A DNA stretch of 31,315 bases from Planctomycetaceae bacterium (GTDB lineage: Bacteria; Planctomycetota; Planctomycetia; Pirellulales; Thermoguttaceae), in the NCBI GenBank assembly GCA_015062085.1, contig SUVI01000026.1:1-31315 (forward strand). The letters are read 5' to 3'. A program made the translations under genes and the position numbers. The notes beneath the pieces are model-generated. The model made no database searches. It saw only the letters and a list, made by a program, of their open reading frames with translations, and had not been told where the DNA came from. Below are positions 6,937 through 14,835 of this stretch, in pieces (position 1 is the first letter of the stretch; each line of letters begins with the position of its first letter).

Positions 6937-8052
6937 TTACTCGAAAATCCATTCAAAGTCAAGCCCCCCCGGCTGGCCAAAACGAAAAATATCCAGCTCT
7001 CCGGGGTGCCAATAGTTTAATTTTAGATTTTTGTAAAAATATTTCCCTTCTTCCTCTTCGTACTTCCGAACGTTCGTGAGCCCGTTAATTACGATAGAAA
7101 AGCGGTCTGCCGTGAAGTTGAGATCGGACCAAATGGCAACTCCCCAAACCTCTTCACCCGGCTTGATTTTTTTTCCAATAAAATCGCAAGAACCGTAAAG
7201 TTTTCCCGCAGGACGCTCCTTTTCAGCGATTTTTTTCACCACAAAGGGGTTATATTCGTCGACCAGCTTACGGCGGCGGAGCTTTTTCCGACGATCCGTC
7301 CGGTCCATCCACTGCTCGTCTTCCATCCGCAGTTCAAACAACGGCGTGAACTCGAGCGATCTGTCATCGCGCGTGATGAACTCATACGACATCGGCATCG
7401 CTTCCACGTTGGAAAGTTTCGTTATGGCAGGAAGTGCCTGCTCCGTGTGAAGCGAGGCGGCAAGCGACGCACCGGCAGCTGCGGCGGTTTCCGCATCTTC
7501 CTGATATTTTCCATACACTTCTTCCTGACGGCCTTTCAGCTCACTGACACCGTCCACCGTCTGCACTTCCTTCACCGTGAAATACTGTGCCGGGTTTTTG
7601 ATGCGGTACATCAGGTAGAGATACTTTTTCAGCACCGGTTTCTTCTGCCCGTCAACAGTCACGACAGAAGGAAGTGCGATCGTGCGCAGCGACTTGATCT
7701 CAAAGTCGAAATACCACACATCATTAAAGAACGGCTGGTTCTTGGCCCAGCGGAAAGGAAGATCCTTCTGCGTTCCGTCTTTCAAGTTGAATGTGTTGAC
7801 CATGTGGATCTGATCCAGCGCCGGGTCGATCTTGCGAAAAACATGAGGCGCCAGCGTACGGACCGGAGCCTGAACGCGGGCCGGAGCCTGAACGCGGGCC
7901 GGGGCCTGAACGCGGGCCGGGGCGGAAAGCTCGGACTGTGCTGAGGATTCCGGGGCTGAGGACTGAGCCAAAAGCGTGCCTGCGAAAAATGGACCTGCCG
8001 CAGCGGCTGCTGACAGGAACAGGGTCATGGCGTTTAAGTGTGTCTTTTTCAT
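6937..8052 (-). CDS. Secreted protein of unknown function with an Ala-Pro repeat spacer
   Basis: The product is 371 aa. A signal peptide (about 1-30, ending GTLLA-QS) is followed by a Ser/Ala/Pro spacer containing APARVQ repeats (about 44-62). The rest is a globular domain with no family I can name. It is rich in aromatic and charged residues, with segments such as NDVWYFDFEIKSLRTI, KKYLYLMYRIKNPAQYF, FTPLFELRMEDEQW, a basic cluster RRKKLRRRKLV, a GVAIWSDLNFTADRFSIVINGL segment and a C-terminal FEWIFE. The alternating strand pattern suggests a beta-rich fold. It is probably a lineage-specific exported protein. It has its own promoter (8128-8155), and rpmA follows 67 bp downstream on the same strand, so read-through is possible. 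Confidence 0.85.
   Translation of the reverse strand: MKKTHLNAMTLFLSAAAAAGPFFAGTLLAQSSAPESSAQSELSAPARVQAPARVQAPARVQAPVRTLAPHVFRKIDPALDQIHMVNTFNLKDGTQKDLPFRWAKNQPFFNDVWYFDFEIKSLRTIALPSVVTVDGQKKPVLKKYLYLMYRIKNPAQYFTVKEVQTVDGVSELKGRQEEVYGKYQEDAETAAAAGASLAASLHTEQALPAITKLSNVEAMPMSYEFITRDDRSLEFTPLFELRMEDEQWMDRTDRRKKLRRRKLVDEYNPFVVKKIAEKERPAGKLYGSCDFIGKKIKPGEEVWGVAIWSDLNFTADRFSIVINGLTNVRKYEEEEGKYFYKNLKLNYWHPGELDIFRFGQPGGLDFEWIFE
7863..7922. repeat. 18-bp coding tandem repeat (APARVQ)
   Basis: There are three full copies of ccggagcctgaacgcggg (the third with a>g) plus a partial fourth. They encode APARVQ repeats after the signal peptide of the 371-aa protein. The unit keeps the reading frame. Confidence 0.95.
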
Positions 8053-8127
8053 GGGTATGGTTCAGTGAATACTGGCCCGCAGTCGTGACCGCAGGGGGGA
8101 TCATCTTGCCATTTAAATACAATGTAC

Positions 8128-8155
8128 AGTATATTTAGGAATCGGTTTTTTGCAA
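8128..8155 (-). promoter_or_regulatory. Promoter of the 371-aa secreted protein gene
   Basis: On the minus strand there is TTGCAA (8155-8150), a 16-nt spacer and TATACT (8133-8128). It lies in the AT-rich 392-base gap 8053-8444, which holds nothing else but the divergent promoter at 8342. Confidence 0.6.
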
Positions 8156-8341
8156 ATGAAAAAAAAAGAGATTTTGAGAATTTCCGGATTTTACGGCAAA
8201 AAAGTATGACTTGGGTAAAAAAAACAAAATCGGCAAAATAAAAAAACGGAGGTTTGGCGAGTTTAGGAATACTGAGCAAGTATGATTTTTTAGGAAATCC
8301 TGTAAAAAAGAAAATTTTCGGAGTATGTTTCAAGATCCTGC

Positions 8342-8370
8342 TTGACAGAATGGCAAAAATTCGCTATAGA
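8342..8370 (+). promoter_or_regulatory. Promoter of the nucleotidyltransferase/kinase pair
   Basis: A perfect TTGACA (8342-8347), a 17-nt spacer and TATAGA (8365-8370), preceded by AT-rich DNA that could act as an UP element. It gives a leader of about 68 nt to the ATG at 8445. Confidence 0.8.
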
Positions 8371-8444
8371 TAGAAAATTATGAAAAATTTTTACTCAAAA
8401 GTTAAATTTTAATGGATCCGGCTTCGGTCAGGAAGGAAAAAATC

Positions 8445-9326
8445 ATGTCGGTAAAACTCGCGGTCATTCCGGTTGCGGGGAAAGGTACTCGTTTGATCCC
8501 GCTTACGAAAAGTCTCCCGAAGGAAATGCTTCCCGTGGGACGCAAACCGGTCGTGCAGTACGTCGTGGAGGAATTGAACCGATGCGGGCTCCAGAAACTG
8601 CTGTTCATCACGGGGCAGACGAAAACGGCGATCGAAAACCATTTCGACCTGGATATGGAGCTGATCAACCATCTGCGTCAGACGGGAAAAGAGGACCTCT
8701 TGGCGGAACTGGCGTTTGAGAAGGCGGATCTGCAGTACTTCTACACGCGGCAGAGAAGACAGCTCGGTCTGGGACACGCGATCCTTTGTGCGGAATCTTT
8801 CGTCGGACGCGAACCGTTCGTCGTGGCTCTGGGAGATACGATACTCGGAGTGAACGCCAAAGCGCGCGTCGTGGAGCGTATGATCGCGGTTTTTGAGGAG
8901 CGGGATGCCGATGCGGTCATCGCGTTTGAGGAGGTGCCGGAAAATGAAGTGCACCGTTACGGCATCGCAGCGCCGAAGGAGCTCACCGATCCGAATATTT
9001 TCCAGCTGGCGAATATCGTGGAGAAACCGTCTAAAGAGGAAGCGCCGAGCCGCCTTGCCGTGGCGAGCCGCTACATTTTCCAGCCGGAGATCTTTGAGTA
9101 TCTCAAGGTGACGAAACCGGGGAAAAACGATGAGATCCAGCTCACCGATGCGATCCAGGCCATGATCGCAGACGGAAAGAAAGTGTACGGTGTGCGTGTT
9201 ACGCCGGAAGAACACCGATTCGACATTGGAAACTACGCAAGCTATTTTGCCGCCTTCCTCGAGTTTGCCGTCTCGGATCCGGACCATGGCGAAGAGATCC
9301 GGCAGAAGATCCGAGAGTTTATTTAG
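8445..9326 (+). CDS. galU: GalU-like UTP-sugar-1-phosphate uridylyltransferase
   Basis: The product is 293 aa from MSVKLAVIPV at 8445, preceded by a strong AGGAAGGA site. It is a nucleotidyltransferase fold: the nucleotide-binding loop AGKGTRLIPLTKSLPKEMLPV (about 11-31) is classical GalU, with QYVVEELNRCG, GLGHAILCAE and VEKPSKEEAPS (192-202) following. The expected chemistry is UTP plus a sugar 1-phosphate giving UDP-sugar and PPi, in the cytoplasm. The usual GDD metal motif reads GDT (130-132), as in some RmlA-type enzymes, so substrate choice may differ from glucose. It is co-transcribed with a glucuronokinase-like GHMP kinase 53 bp downstream. UDP-glucose or UDP-glucuronate synthesis are the main candidates. 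Confidence 0.88.
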   Translation: MSVKLAVIPVAGKGTRLIPLTKSLPKEMLPVGRKPVVQYVVEELNRCGLQKLLFITGQTKTAIENHFDLDMELINHLRQTGKEDLLAELAFEKADLQYFYTRQRRQLGLGHAILCAESFVGREPFVVALGDTILGVNAKARVVERMIAVFEERDADAVIAFEEVPENEVHRYGIAAPKELTDPNIFQLANIVEKPSKEEAPSRLAVASRYIFQPEIFEYLKVTKPGKNDEIQLTDAIQAMIADGKKVYGVRVTPEEHRFDIGNYASYFAAFLEFAVSDPDHGEEIRQKIREFI

Positions 9327-9379
9327 TTTGGAAGTTCTCGCGGAACGGAGAACAGAAAGCAGCGTGTTGAGGGAAAATC

Positions 9380-10396
9380 ATGACGATGCAGATCATCCGC
9401 AAAAAAGCCTTTGCCCGCGCCGGCGTGATCGGAAATCCGTCTGACGGCTATTTCGGGAAGACGATCTCGGTCATTTTGAAGCCGTATTTTGCGCAGGTGA
9501 CGCTTTACGAGTGGGACGAGCTGGAGATCGTGATGAACGAAAACAATACGCGGTTCCGTTCCATCGACGCTCTGGTCCAAGACGTCCGGCTCCACGGATA
9601 CTACGGAGGCGTCCGGCTCGTGAAGGCGGCCGTCAAGCGGTTCGCGGAGTACTGCAGGACGTACGGTATACCGCTGCATGAGCGAACGTTTTCGGTCCGG
9701 TTCGAGACGAATATTCCACGGCAGGTCGGCATGGCGGGATCCAGTGCGATCATCGTTGCGACGCTGCGTGCGCTGATGGAATTCTACGGGATCGAGATCC
9801 CGAAACACCTTCAGCCCTCGTTGGTGCTGTCTGTCGAACGGAATGAACTCGGGATCACCGCTGGACTGCAGGACCGCGTCATCCAAGTCTACGAGGGAAT
9901 GACCGCGATGGATTTTTCTCGTGAAAAAATGCGGACGGAAAACGGTCTGGAGTACGGTATTTACGAGCCGGTCATGCTGGATCCTGCGGACCTGCCGCCG
10001 CTGTATATCGCCTTTAAAACGGACGTCAGCGAACCGACGGAGATCGTGCACAATGACCTGCGCCACCGCTGGAACGACGGCGTTCCGGAAGTCCATGCCG
10101 CGATGAAGCGTTTCGCGGAACTCACCGACCTGGCGAAAACCGCGATCCTGGAAAAGAACTGGTCTCGGCTGGGAGAGCTGATGGATGCGAATTTCGATTT
10201 GAGACGCAGCATCTGCAAGATCGCTTCCGGCCAGATCGAGATGGTCGAGAATGCGAGAGCGTGCGGGGTGAGTGCGAAATTTGCGGGAAGCGGAGGCGCG
10301 ATCATCGGAACGTATCCGGATGAAGCGACGCTTTGCCGTCTGGCAGAAACCATGAACGGCGTTGGCTGTACGGTGCAGAAAGTCGAGTTTGACTGA
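9380..10396 (+). CDS. GHMP-family sugar kinase resembling plant glucuronokinase
   Basis: The product is 338 aa; the start at 9380 follows GAGGG. GHMP motif 1 is GVIGNPSDGYFGKTIS (15-30), motif 2 the ATP loop NIPRQVGMAGSSAIIV (111-126), and motif 3 KFAGSGGAIIG. The pattern GNPSDxYFGKTIS, GYYGGVRL, TNIPRQxGxxGSSAI, GLQDRVxQVYEG and FDxRR is the one I recall from Arabidopsis-type glucuronokinases, which make glucuronate 1-phosphate. Galacturonokinase, L-arabinokinase or heptose kinase activity cannot be excluded. It pairs in an operon with the GalU-like enzyme, a logical kinase plus pyrophosphorylase salvage route to a UDP-sugar. No terminator with a T tract follows; a GC hairpin lies at 10541-10581. 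Confidence 0.85.
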   Translation: MTMQIIRKKAFARAGVIGNPSDGYFGKTISVILKPYFAQVTLYEWDELEIVMNENNTRFRSIDALVQDVRLHGYYGGVRLVKAAVKRFAEYCRTYGIPLHERTFSVRFETNIPRQVGMAGSSAIIVATLRALMEFYGIEIPKHLQPSLVLSVERNELGITAGLQDRVIQVYEGMTAMDFSREKMRTENGLEYGIYEPVMLDPADLPPLYIAFKTDVSEPTEIVHNDLRHRWNDGVPEVHAAMKRFAELTDLAKTAILEKNWSRLGELMDANFDLRRSICKIASGQIEMVENARACGVSAKFAGSGGAIIGTYPDEATLCRLAETMNGVGCTVQKVEFD

Positions 10397-10540
10397 GTAT
10401 TCTGCATTTTTTGCGATCATATTTCGGCGAGAATCTGGCAAACTTTTTGAAGTCACGTACCACGATCTGCCGGATTCTGTCTTTTATGACGGAAAACGGG
10501 TAATTTAAGCTGAAATCAAACGTAAACGAAGATGACCGAG

Positions 10541-10581
10541 CGGCCGCGTGTTCGCCCCATTAGAAGCCGACGCCGCGGCCG
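10541..10581. other. GC-rich hairpin between convergent genes
   Basis: cggccgcg (10541-10548) and cgcggccg (10574-10581) are perfect inverted repeats around a 25-nt loop. They lie between the kinase gene (plus) and the oxidoreductase gene (minus). No T tract follows, so it is at best a weak or factor-dependent terminator. The rest of 10397-10631 shows nothing recognisable. Confidence 0.55.
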
Positions 10582-10631
10582 TTTGGTGCCGGCCGAGTTT
10601 CCGTGTGAAGCGTTTCTGTGTGAAACCTGGA

Positions 10632-12029
10632 TCAATCCACTTTCGGAAGCTCGTAGCCCTTTCGCTGTTCGCGGCTGAAGAATGAGGCGGCCAGTTCATC
10701 ACCGACGATGCGTCCGGTCTGCGTGTCCCACTGGATGTCGCGTTTCAGGCGGCAGGCAAGGTTGCAGAGGTGGCAGATCTCCATCGAGTACGTATTCTCA
10801 ACGGCGTTGGAGACCGGTTTTCCCCCTTCGCGGATGCAGCGGAGGAAGTTGGTTTTGTGCCCCTCGAACGGCTTTCCATGGTAGAGGGCCGTGTAGTCAT
10901 CTTCCGTGATGAGTTCCTTCCATTCTCCCGATTCGTACGGTTTCCCGGCGATCCGGGCGCGGTTGACGTGGATTCGGCCTTTGGTCCCTTCGATGAGGAT
11001 GCCGTTTCCGTCTTTCGCGCGGCTCGTGACGATGAAGTCCGGTCCGTCCGCGAATTTCATGGAGATGCGGAATCTCACCGGCGTATTGTAGAGGTCGGTC
11101 TGGACCGGCATTCCGTCACGGAGATCGACGTTAAATGCCGCCTCTTCCAGATGGTAGGAGATCGGCATTTTGTCCGGAGTCTGACGGTCGAGGATCCAGA
11201 GTGCGCAGTCCACATGGTGCGCGCCCCAGTCGGTGATCTTTCCGCCGGAGTACTCGAACCACCACCGAAACGTGAGATGATGCCGGCTGTACTGCGGGGC
11301 GATGCCGAGCGGATCGAAGCGGTTCGGACCGCCGCCTGCGAGGAATTCGTGAGCGGGAGCCTGTCCCTGCCACATTTCCCAATCGAGGGATTCCGGGACC
11401 GGTGCCGGAGCGATGACCGGGGATTCCCGTCCGCCGTCCGTGATGCACGTCACACGCTGGATCTCGCCGAGGACTCCTTTTCGGACCATCAGAGCCGCGG
11501 TCGCGAACTGGTTTTTCATTGCACGCTGCATCGTGCCGACCTGAAAAACTTTGCCGTACTTCGCGCAGGCTTTGCGGACCAGTTCGTTTTCCTGAAGCGT
11601 CAGCGTCAGCGGTTTTTCACAGAAAACGTGTTTGCCTGCCTGCATCGCTTCCACCGCGATCTTCGTGTGCCAATGGTCCGGCGTACCGATGCTCACCATG
11701 TCGATGTCGCCGCGGTCAAGGATCCGGCGGTAATCTTTGTACGTGTCCGGCTGGAAGTATTTGTCCCCTTCCCGACGTCCGATCTTGCCGTTCAGAGCAC
11801 GCTGAAGTCCGTAGACCGAATCAACGTCGCAAAGTGCCGTGATGTCGGAGATCCCGTTAAAACCGTGTGCATTCCCGTTTCCCTGAGGCCCAAGCCCCAC
11901 GCAGCCCGTACGGATCCGTTCCGAGACGGGGGGTTTACCGTTTTGCGCGTGAACCAGGTAGGACGGCATGACGGAGGCCAGACCAATGGCGGCGGTCGTT
12001 TTCAGAAAATTACGGCGATCGTGTTTCAT
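10632..12029 (-). CDS. Tat-exported Gfo/Idh/MocA-family oxidoreductase
   Basis: The product is 465 aa. The N-terminus MKHDRRNFLKTTAAIGLASV is a twin-arginine signal (DRRNFLK), so the enzyme is exported folded with its cofactor. The Rossmann domain has GCVGLGPQGNG (42-52), the acidic D68/D70 in ITALCDVD, DMVSIGTPDHWH and the family EKP motif (CEKPLTLT, 138-140). The C-terminal substrate domain includes GGKITDWGAHHVDCALW with the likely catalytic His pair. The family oxidises or reduces sugar and cyclitol hydroxyls with NAD(P); this exported planctomycete type is often near DUF1080 genes, consistent with 3-keto-sugar chemistry. It is divergent from the LamG/BNR gene and has its own promoter at 12135-12162. 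Confidence 0.94.
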   Translation of the reverse strand: MKHDRRNFLKTTAAIGLASVMPSYLVHAQNGKPPVSERIRTGCVGLGPQGNGNAHGFNGISDITALCDVDSVYGLQRALNGKIGRREGDKYFQPDTYKDYRRILDRGDIDMVSIGTPDHWHTKIAVEAMQAGKHVFCEKPLTLTLQENELVRKACAKYGKVFQVGTMQRAMKNQFATAALMVRKGVLGEIQRVTCITDGGRESPVIAPAPVPESLDWEMWQGQAPAHEFLAGGGPNRFDPLGIAPQYSRHHLTFRWWFEYSGGKITDWGAHHVDCALWILDRQTPDKMPISYHLEEAAFNVDLRDGMPVQTDLYNTPVRFRISMKFADGPDFIVTSRAKDGNGILIEGTKGRIHVNRARIAGKPYESGEWKELITEDDYTALYHGKPFEGHKTNFLRCIREGGKPVSNAVENTYSMEICHLCNLACRLKRDIQWDTQTGRIVGDELAASFFSREQRKGYELPKVD

Positions 12030-12134
12030 TTCAGATCCTTTCTTTTTTTTATTCGTGTGACTTTACTGTCCCCTGCAGAAACTTCGGACGCATTTTGACC
12101 GAAAACAAAAAACAGAAAAATCAATTCTATTTCC

Positions 12135-12162
12135 ATTTTAAGCAAGAATTTCAAAATGTCAA
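12135..12162 (-). promoter_or_regulatory. Promoter of the oxidoreductase gene
   Basis: On the minus strand there is TTGACA (12162-12157), a 16-nt spacer and TAAAAT (12140-12135), about 106 nt from the ATG. The 372-base gap 12030-12401 holds this and the divergent promoter at 12309. Confidence 0.75.
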
Positions 12163-12308
12163 CTGGAGCCATCGAGAAAATGGGAATTTTTTCCAAAAAA
12201 AAGGCCTTCGTTTCTCCCCAAATGCCGCGTTCCAGGGAAATTCTTTTGAGGTCCATCCGGGAACTCAAAAGAAATTTCCGTTTTTTTGCAGATCCGCGAT
12301 ACCGGTCC

Positions 12309-12337
12309 TTGCGCATTCTCCGTATCTGCGGTAAAAT
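12309..12337 (+). promoter_or_regulatory. Probable promoter of the LamG/BNR gene
   Basis: TTGCGC (12309-12314), a 17-nt spacer and TAAAAT (12332-12337), 65 nt ahead of the ATG. The -35 box is imperfect. Confidence 0.55.
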
Positions 12338-12401
12338 GACAGAGTTGACCGCGGTTTTTGGCCCCGCTGCTGCCAAACACACGTTCCTTTAGGAGAGTAT
12401 C

Positions 12402-14618
12402 ATGTTTTCAAATTTCCCAATGCTCAAAAATGCCGTTCGTTTCTGCATTTTTCCGATTTTCTGTCTTTTTTTGGGCTTTTTCGGAACTGCCAGCGCAGAG
12501 CCAGCCGGAAAAGGGATCGTTTTCGATGGAAACACCGCTTTTCAGGTCCAGACGAATGCCGTTCCCATCACTCCAAGATCTTTTTCCGTTTCCGTCTGGG
12601 TCCGGATGAACGAAGAGAAAGAGTCCCAGATCTTCCTGACCTCCGGCACCCCGGCTCAGGATTGGACGCTTTATGCGTACAAAGGGCGGATCCGTTTTCT
12701 CGTCCAGACCAATGAAATGAACGGCTACGGGCACGCAAACATACCGATTCCTGAAATTGGAAAGTGGTTTCACCTTGTCGGGACCTGCGACGGACAGAAC
12801 GTTCGTCTTTACCTCAACGGAAGGGAAGCCGACGTCTGGAAAACAGACATTCGCCGCTCCGGATTCACCGCACGGCACATAAAGATCGGAGCCTGTGCCT
12901 CGGATCCGCAGCGGAATCTCAGCGGCGCACTGGAAGACATTCGCCTTTACTCCCGCGTCTTGAGCGCAGCAGAAGCCGCCGAACTCGCCGAACACACCGA
13001 ACACACCGAACTCGCCGAACTCGCCGAACTCGCCGAACACACCGAACTCGCCGAACTTACCGAAGGACCGTCCGCGGAACAGAAAAACGTCCGCCCGAAT
13101 GCTGAGCCTGCCGTTTGGTGGAGTTCCTCCCGCATGCAGGATGGACTCCCCGTCAGTCTCGTGTCCCCGGAGCTCCGGCTCGAAGAGGCAGTTTACGGCG
13201 GTGCCGGTCTTCTCCTCAATGCCAAAGACAGCGGTTTCCGAAGCATCTGGTACTTCAATCAGGCAAGCGGCGATCAGTACGGCTACAAATACTCGGGGGG
13301 GCTGGGTACCTATCCAGCGAATCACTATCCGTTCAGCGTGTACCGGCCGGAGGTAAACAAAACGTTCTTCTGCTACGGCGGCACCGACCTGACGGGGAAA
13401 ACGCTCCTTCACGAAGTTTCTTTCTTTGACCATTCGACCGGAAAATTGGCGCGCCCCGTGATCATTCTGGACAAGCAGACGGAAGACGCACACGACAATC
13501 CGGTCATGACGATCGATGATGCCGGGCACATTTGGATCTTCTCCACCAGCCACGGCACAGGCCGTCCGTCTTACATCACGCGGAGTGTCCGTCCGTACGA
13601 CATCTCGGAATTTGAACTGGTCAAAGCGCTCAAGATGGAGAATGGCAAAGAAGTCCCCATGACTAACTTTTCCTATCTGCAGGTCTTCAGCGTCAGGGGC
13701 GAGGGAATGTTCGCCTTCTTCACGACGTACGACCGGTCGGTCCTCAATGCCCCGGAGTCGCGTGCAGCGCGGATCGTCAGTTTCATGAAAAGCAAAGACG
13801 GCGTCCTCTGGAGCGAATGGAGACCTCTGGCAGCCATGCAGCACGGACACTACCAGAACGCGGCGGTCTGGAAAAAAGACGGAGTCTTCAAGCTCGGAAC
13901 GACGTTCAACTACCATCCGCACAATGCAGCAGAAGGGCGCGTTGGTCTGAACTGGCGGACGGATCTCTACTATGCAGAGTCCCTTGACGGCGGCAAGACC
14001 TGGCAGACGATCGACGGAAAACCGCTTGAAACGCCGATGCTGACAGAAAAATGCCCTGCTCTGGTCCATGACTATGAATCAGAAAAAAAGAACGTCTACA
14101 TCATGGATCTGGTTTACGACGCAAACGGCTGGCCGATCATTTTCTACATTACGAGCAGCGGCTGGAGAAGCGGTCCGGATGCGGGGCCGAGGGAATGGTT
14201 TACGTGCGCGTGGAACGGTGAAAAGTGGGAGATACGCAAGCTCACCGAATCGGACAACAATTACGATTTCGGTTCTCTCTACGTCGAAAAAGACGGGACC
14301 TGGCGCGTCGTCGCCACGGACGGATCCGGCCCGCAGGAGTTCAATACGGGGGGAGAAGTCTCTCTCTGGAGCTCCTCGGACCGCGGTGCAAGCTGGCAAA
14401 AGATCCGTCAGATGACGAAAAACAGTCCGCGAAATCACTGCTACCCGCGCCGTCCGATCGACTGGCATGAGGATTTTTTCGCGTTTTGGGCAGACGGTCA
14501 TGGACGAAGCCCTTCCGAAGCCGATCTTTACTTCTCGAACATTCGCGGCGAGGTTTTCAAACTTCCGCGAACGTTCCCCGACGGTGAAGAACTGACTGAC
14601 CCGATCCCGCTCCAGTGA
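12402..14618 (+). CDS. Secreted LamG plus BNR_4-like beta-propeller protein, possible polysaccharide-active enzyme
   Basis: The product is 738 aa. The signal peptide (about 1-32) ends ASA-EP and an AGGAG site precedes the ATG. Residues about 38-190 form a LamG/concanavalin A-like domain (GIVFDGNTAFQVQTN, FSVSVWVRMNEE, WFHLVGTCDGQNVRLYLNG, GALEDIRLYSRVLSAAE). Then comes a linker of nine ELA/EHT tripeptides (194-220). Residues about 240-730 look like a seven-bladed propeller of the BNR_4 type (Asp-box-like SLDGGKTWQ and SSDRGASWQ; HDNPVMTIDDAGHIWIFSTSHG; YDANGWPIIFYITSSG). Relatives of this propeller include ulvan-type polysaccharide lyases and uncharacterised sialidase-like proteins, so a polysaccharide lyase role is possible but unproven. 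It is monocistronic and divergent from the oxidoreductase. Confidence 0.88.
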   Translation: MFSNFPMLKNAVRFCIFPIFCLFLGFFGTASAEPAGKGIVFDGNTAFQVQTNAVPITPRSFSVSVWVRMNEEKESQIFLTSGTPAQDWTLYAYKGRIRFLVQTNEMNGYGHANIPIPEIGKWFHLVGTCDGQNVRLYLNGREADVWKTDIRRSGFTARHIKIGACASDPQRNLSGALEDIRLYSRVLSAAEAAELAEHTEHTELAELAELAEHTELAELTEGPSAEQKNVRPNAEPAVWWSSSRMQDGLPVSLVSPELRLEEAVYGGAGLLLNAKDSGFRSIWYFNQASGDQYGYKYSGGLGTYPANHYPFSVYRPEVNKTFFCYGGTDLTGKTLLHEVSFFDHSTGKLARPVIILDKQTEDAHDNPVMTIDDAGHIWIFSTSHGTGRPSYITRSVRPYDISEFELVKALKMENGKEVPMTNFSYLQVFSVRGEGMFAFFTTYDRSVLNAPESRAARIVSFMKSKDGVLWSEWRPLAAMQHGHYQNAAVWKKDGVFKLGTTFNYHPHNAAEGRVGLNWRTDLYYAESLDGGKTWQTIDGKPLETPMLTEKCPALVHDYESEKKNVYIMDLVYDANGWPIIFYITSSGWRSGPDAGPREWFTCAWNGEKWEIRKLTESDNNYDFGSLYVEKDGTWRVVATDGSGPQEFNTGGEVSLWSSSDRGASWQKIRQMTKNSPRNHCYPRRPIDWHEDFFAFWADGHGRSPSEADLYFSNIRGEVFKLPRTFPDGEELTDPIPLQ
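12981..13061. repeat. 9-bp coding repeat (ELA/EHT linker)
   Basis: Nine in-register 9-bp units are either gaactcgcc (ELA) or gaacacacc (EHT), with a terminal gaacttacc (ELT). The order is ELA EHT EHT ELA ELA ELA EHT ELA ELT. It separates the LamG and propeller domains. Confidence 0.96.
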
Positions 14619-14669
14619 CCGAAACTCCAGGACGAAATTCCAGACCGAAATTCCAGACCGAAATTCTAG
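14618..14669. repeat. 13-bp tandem repeat directly after a stop codon
   Basis: Four copies of a 13-bp unit near accgaaattccag begin at the last base of the LamG/BNR stop codon. It is non-coding, in the 3' untranslated region. A weak hairpin (ggatc/gatcc, 14705-14718) followed by T-rich DNA could terminate the transcript. Confidence 0.9.
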
Positions 14670-14746
14670 GACGAAACGGAGCCCAAACACAAGTGCGGTC
14701 ACCTGGATCTCATGATCCCCTTTTCATTTTTTGGTACTTCCGGGAA

Positions 14747-14792
14747 CTGCGTACCAGTTTCACCGCGGAAAACACGGAAAACCGGTACGCAG
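14747..14792. repeat. 9-bp perfect inverted repeat in the convergent gap
   Basis: ctgcgtacc (14747-14755) and ggtacgcag (14784-14792) enclose 28 bp containing gcggaaaacacggaaaa. It sits between the LamG/BNR gene and the ABC-F gene. There is no T tract, so it is not a clear intrinsic terminator. Confidence 0.7.
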
Positions 14793-14835
14793 CCTGCGAA
14801 TGCACTTTTTCTGATCCAGGCGCATTTCCCTCTTC

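Noticed and set aside
10770..12098. Long plus-strand open frame opposite the oxidoreductase
   Set aside because: Antisense shadow; all family motifs belong to the minus-strand frame.
12408..14069. Long minus-strand open frame opposite the LamG/BNR gene
   Set aside because: It is a shadow of the real gene, with no signal peptide, ribosome-binding site or family motif.
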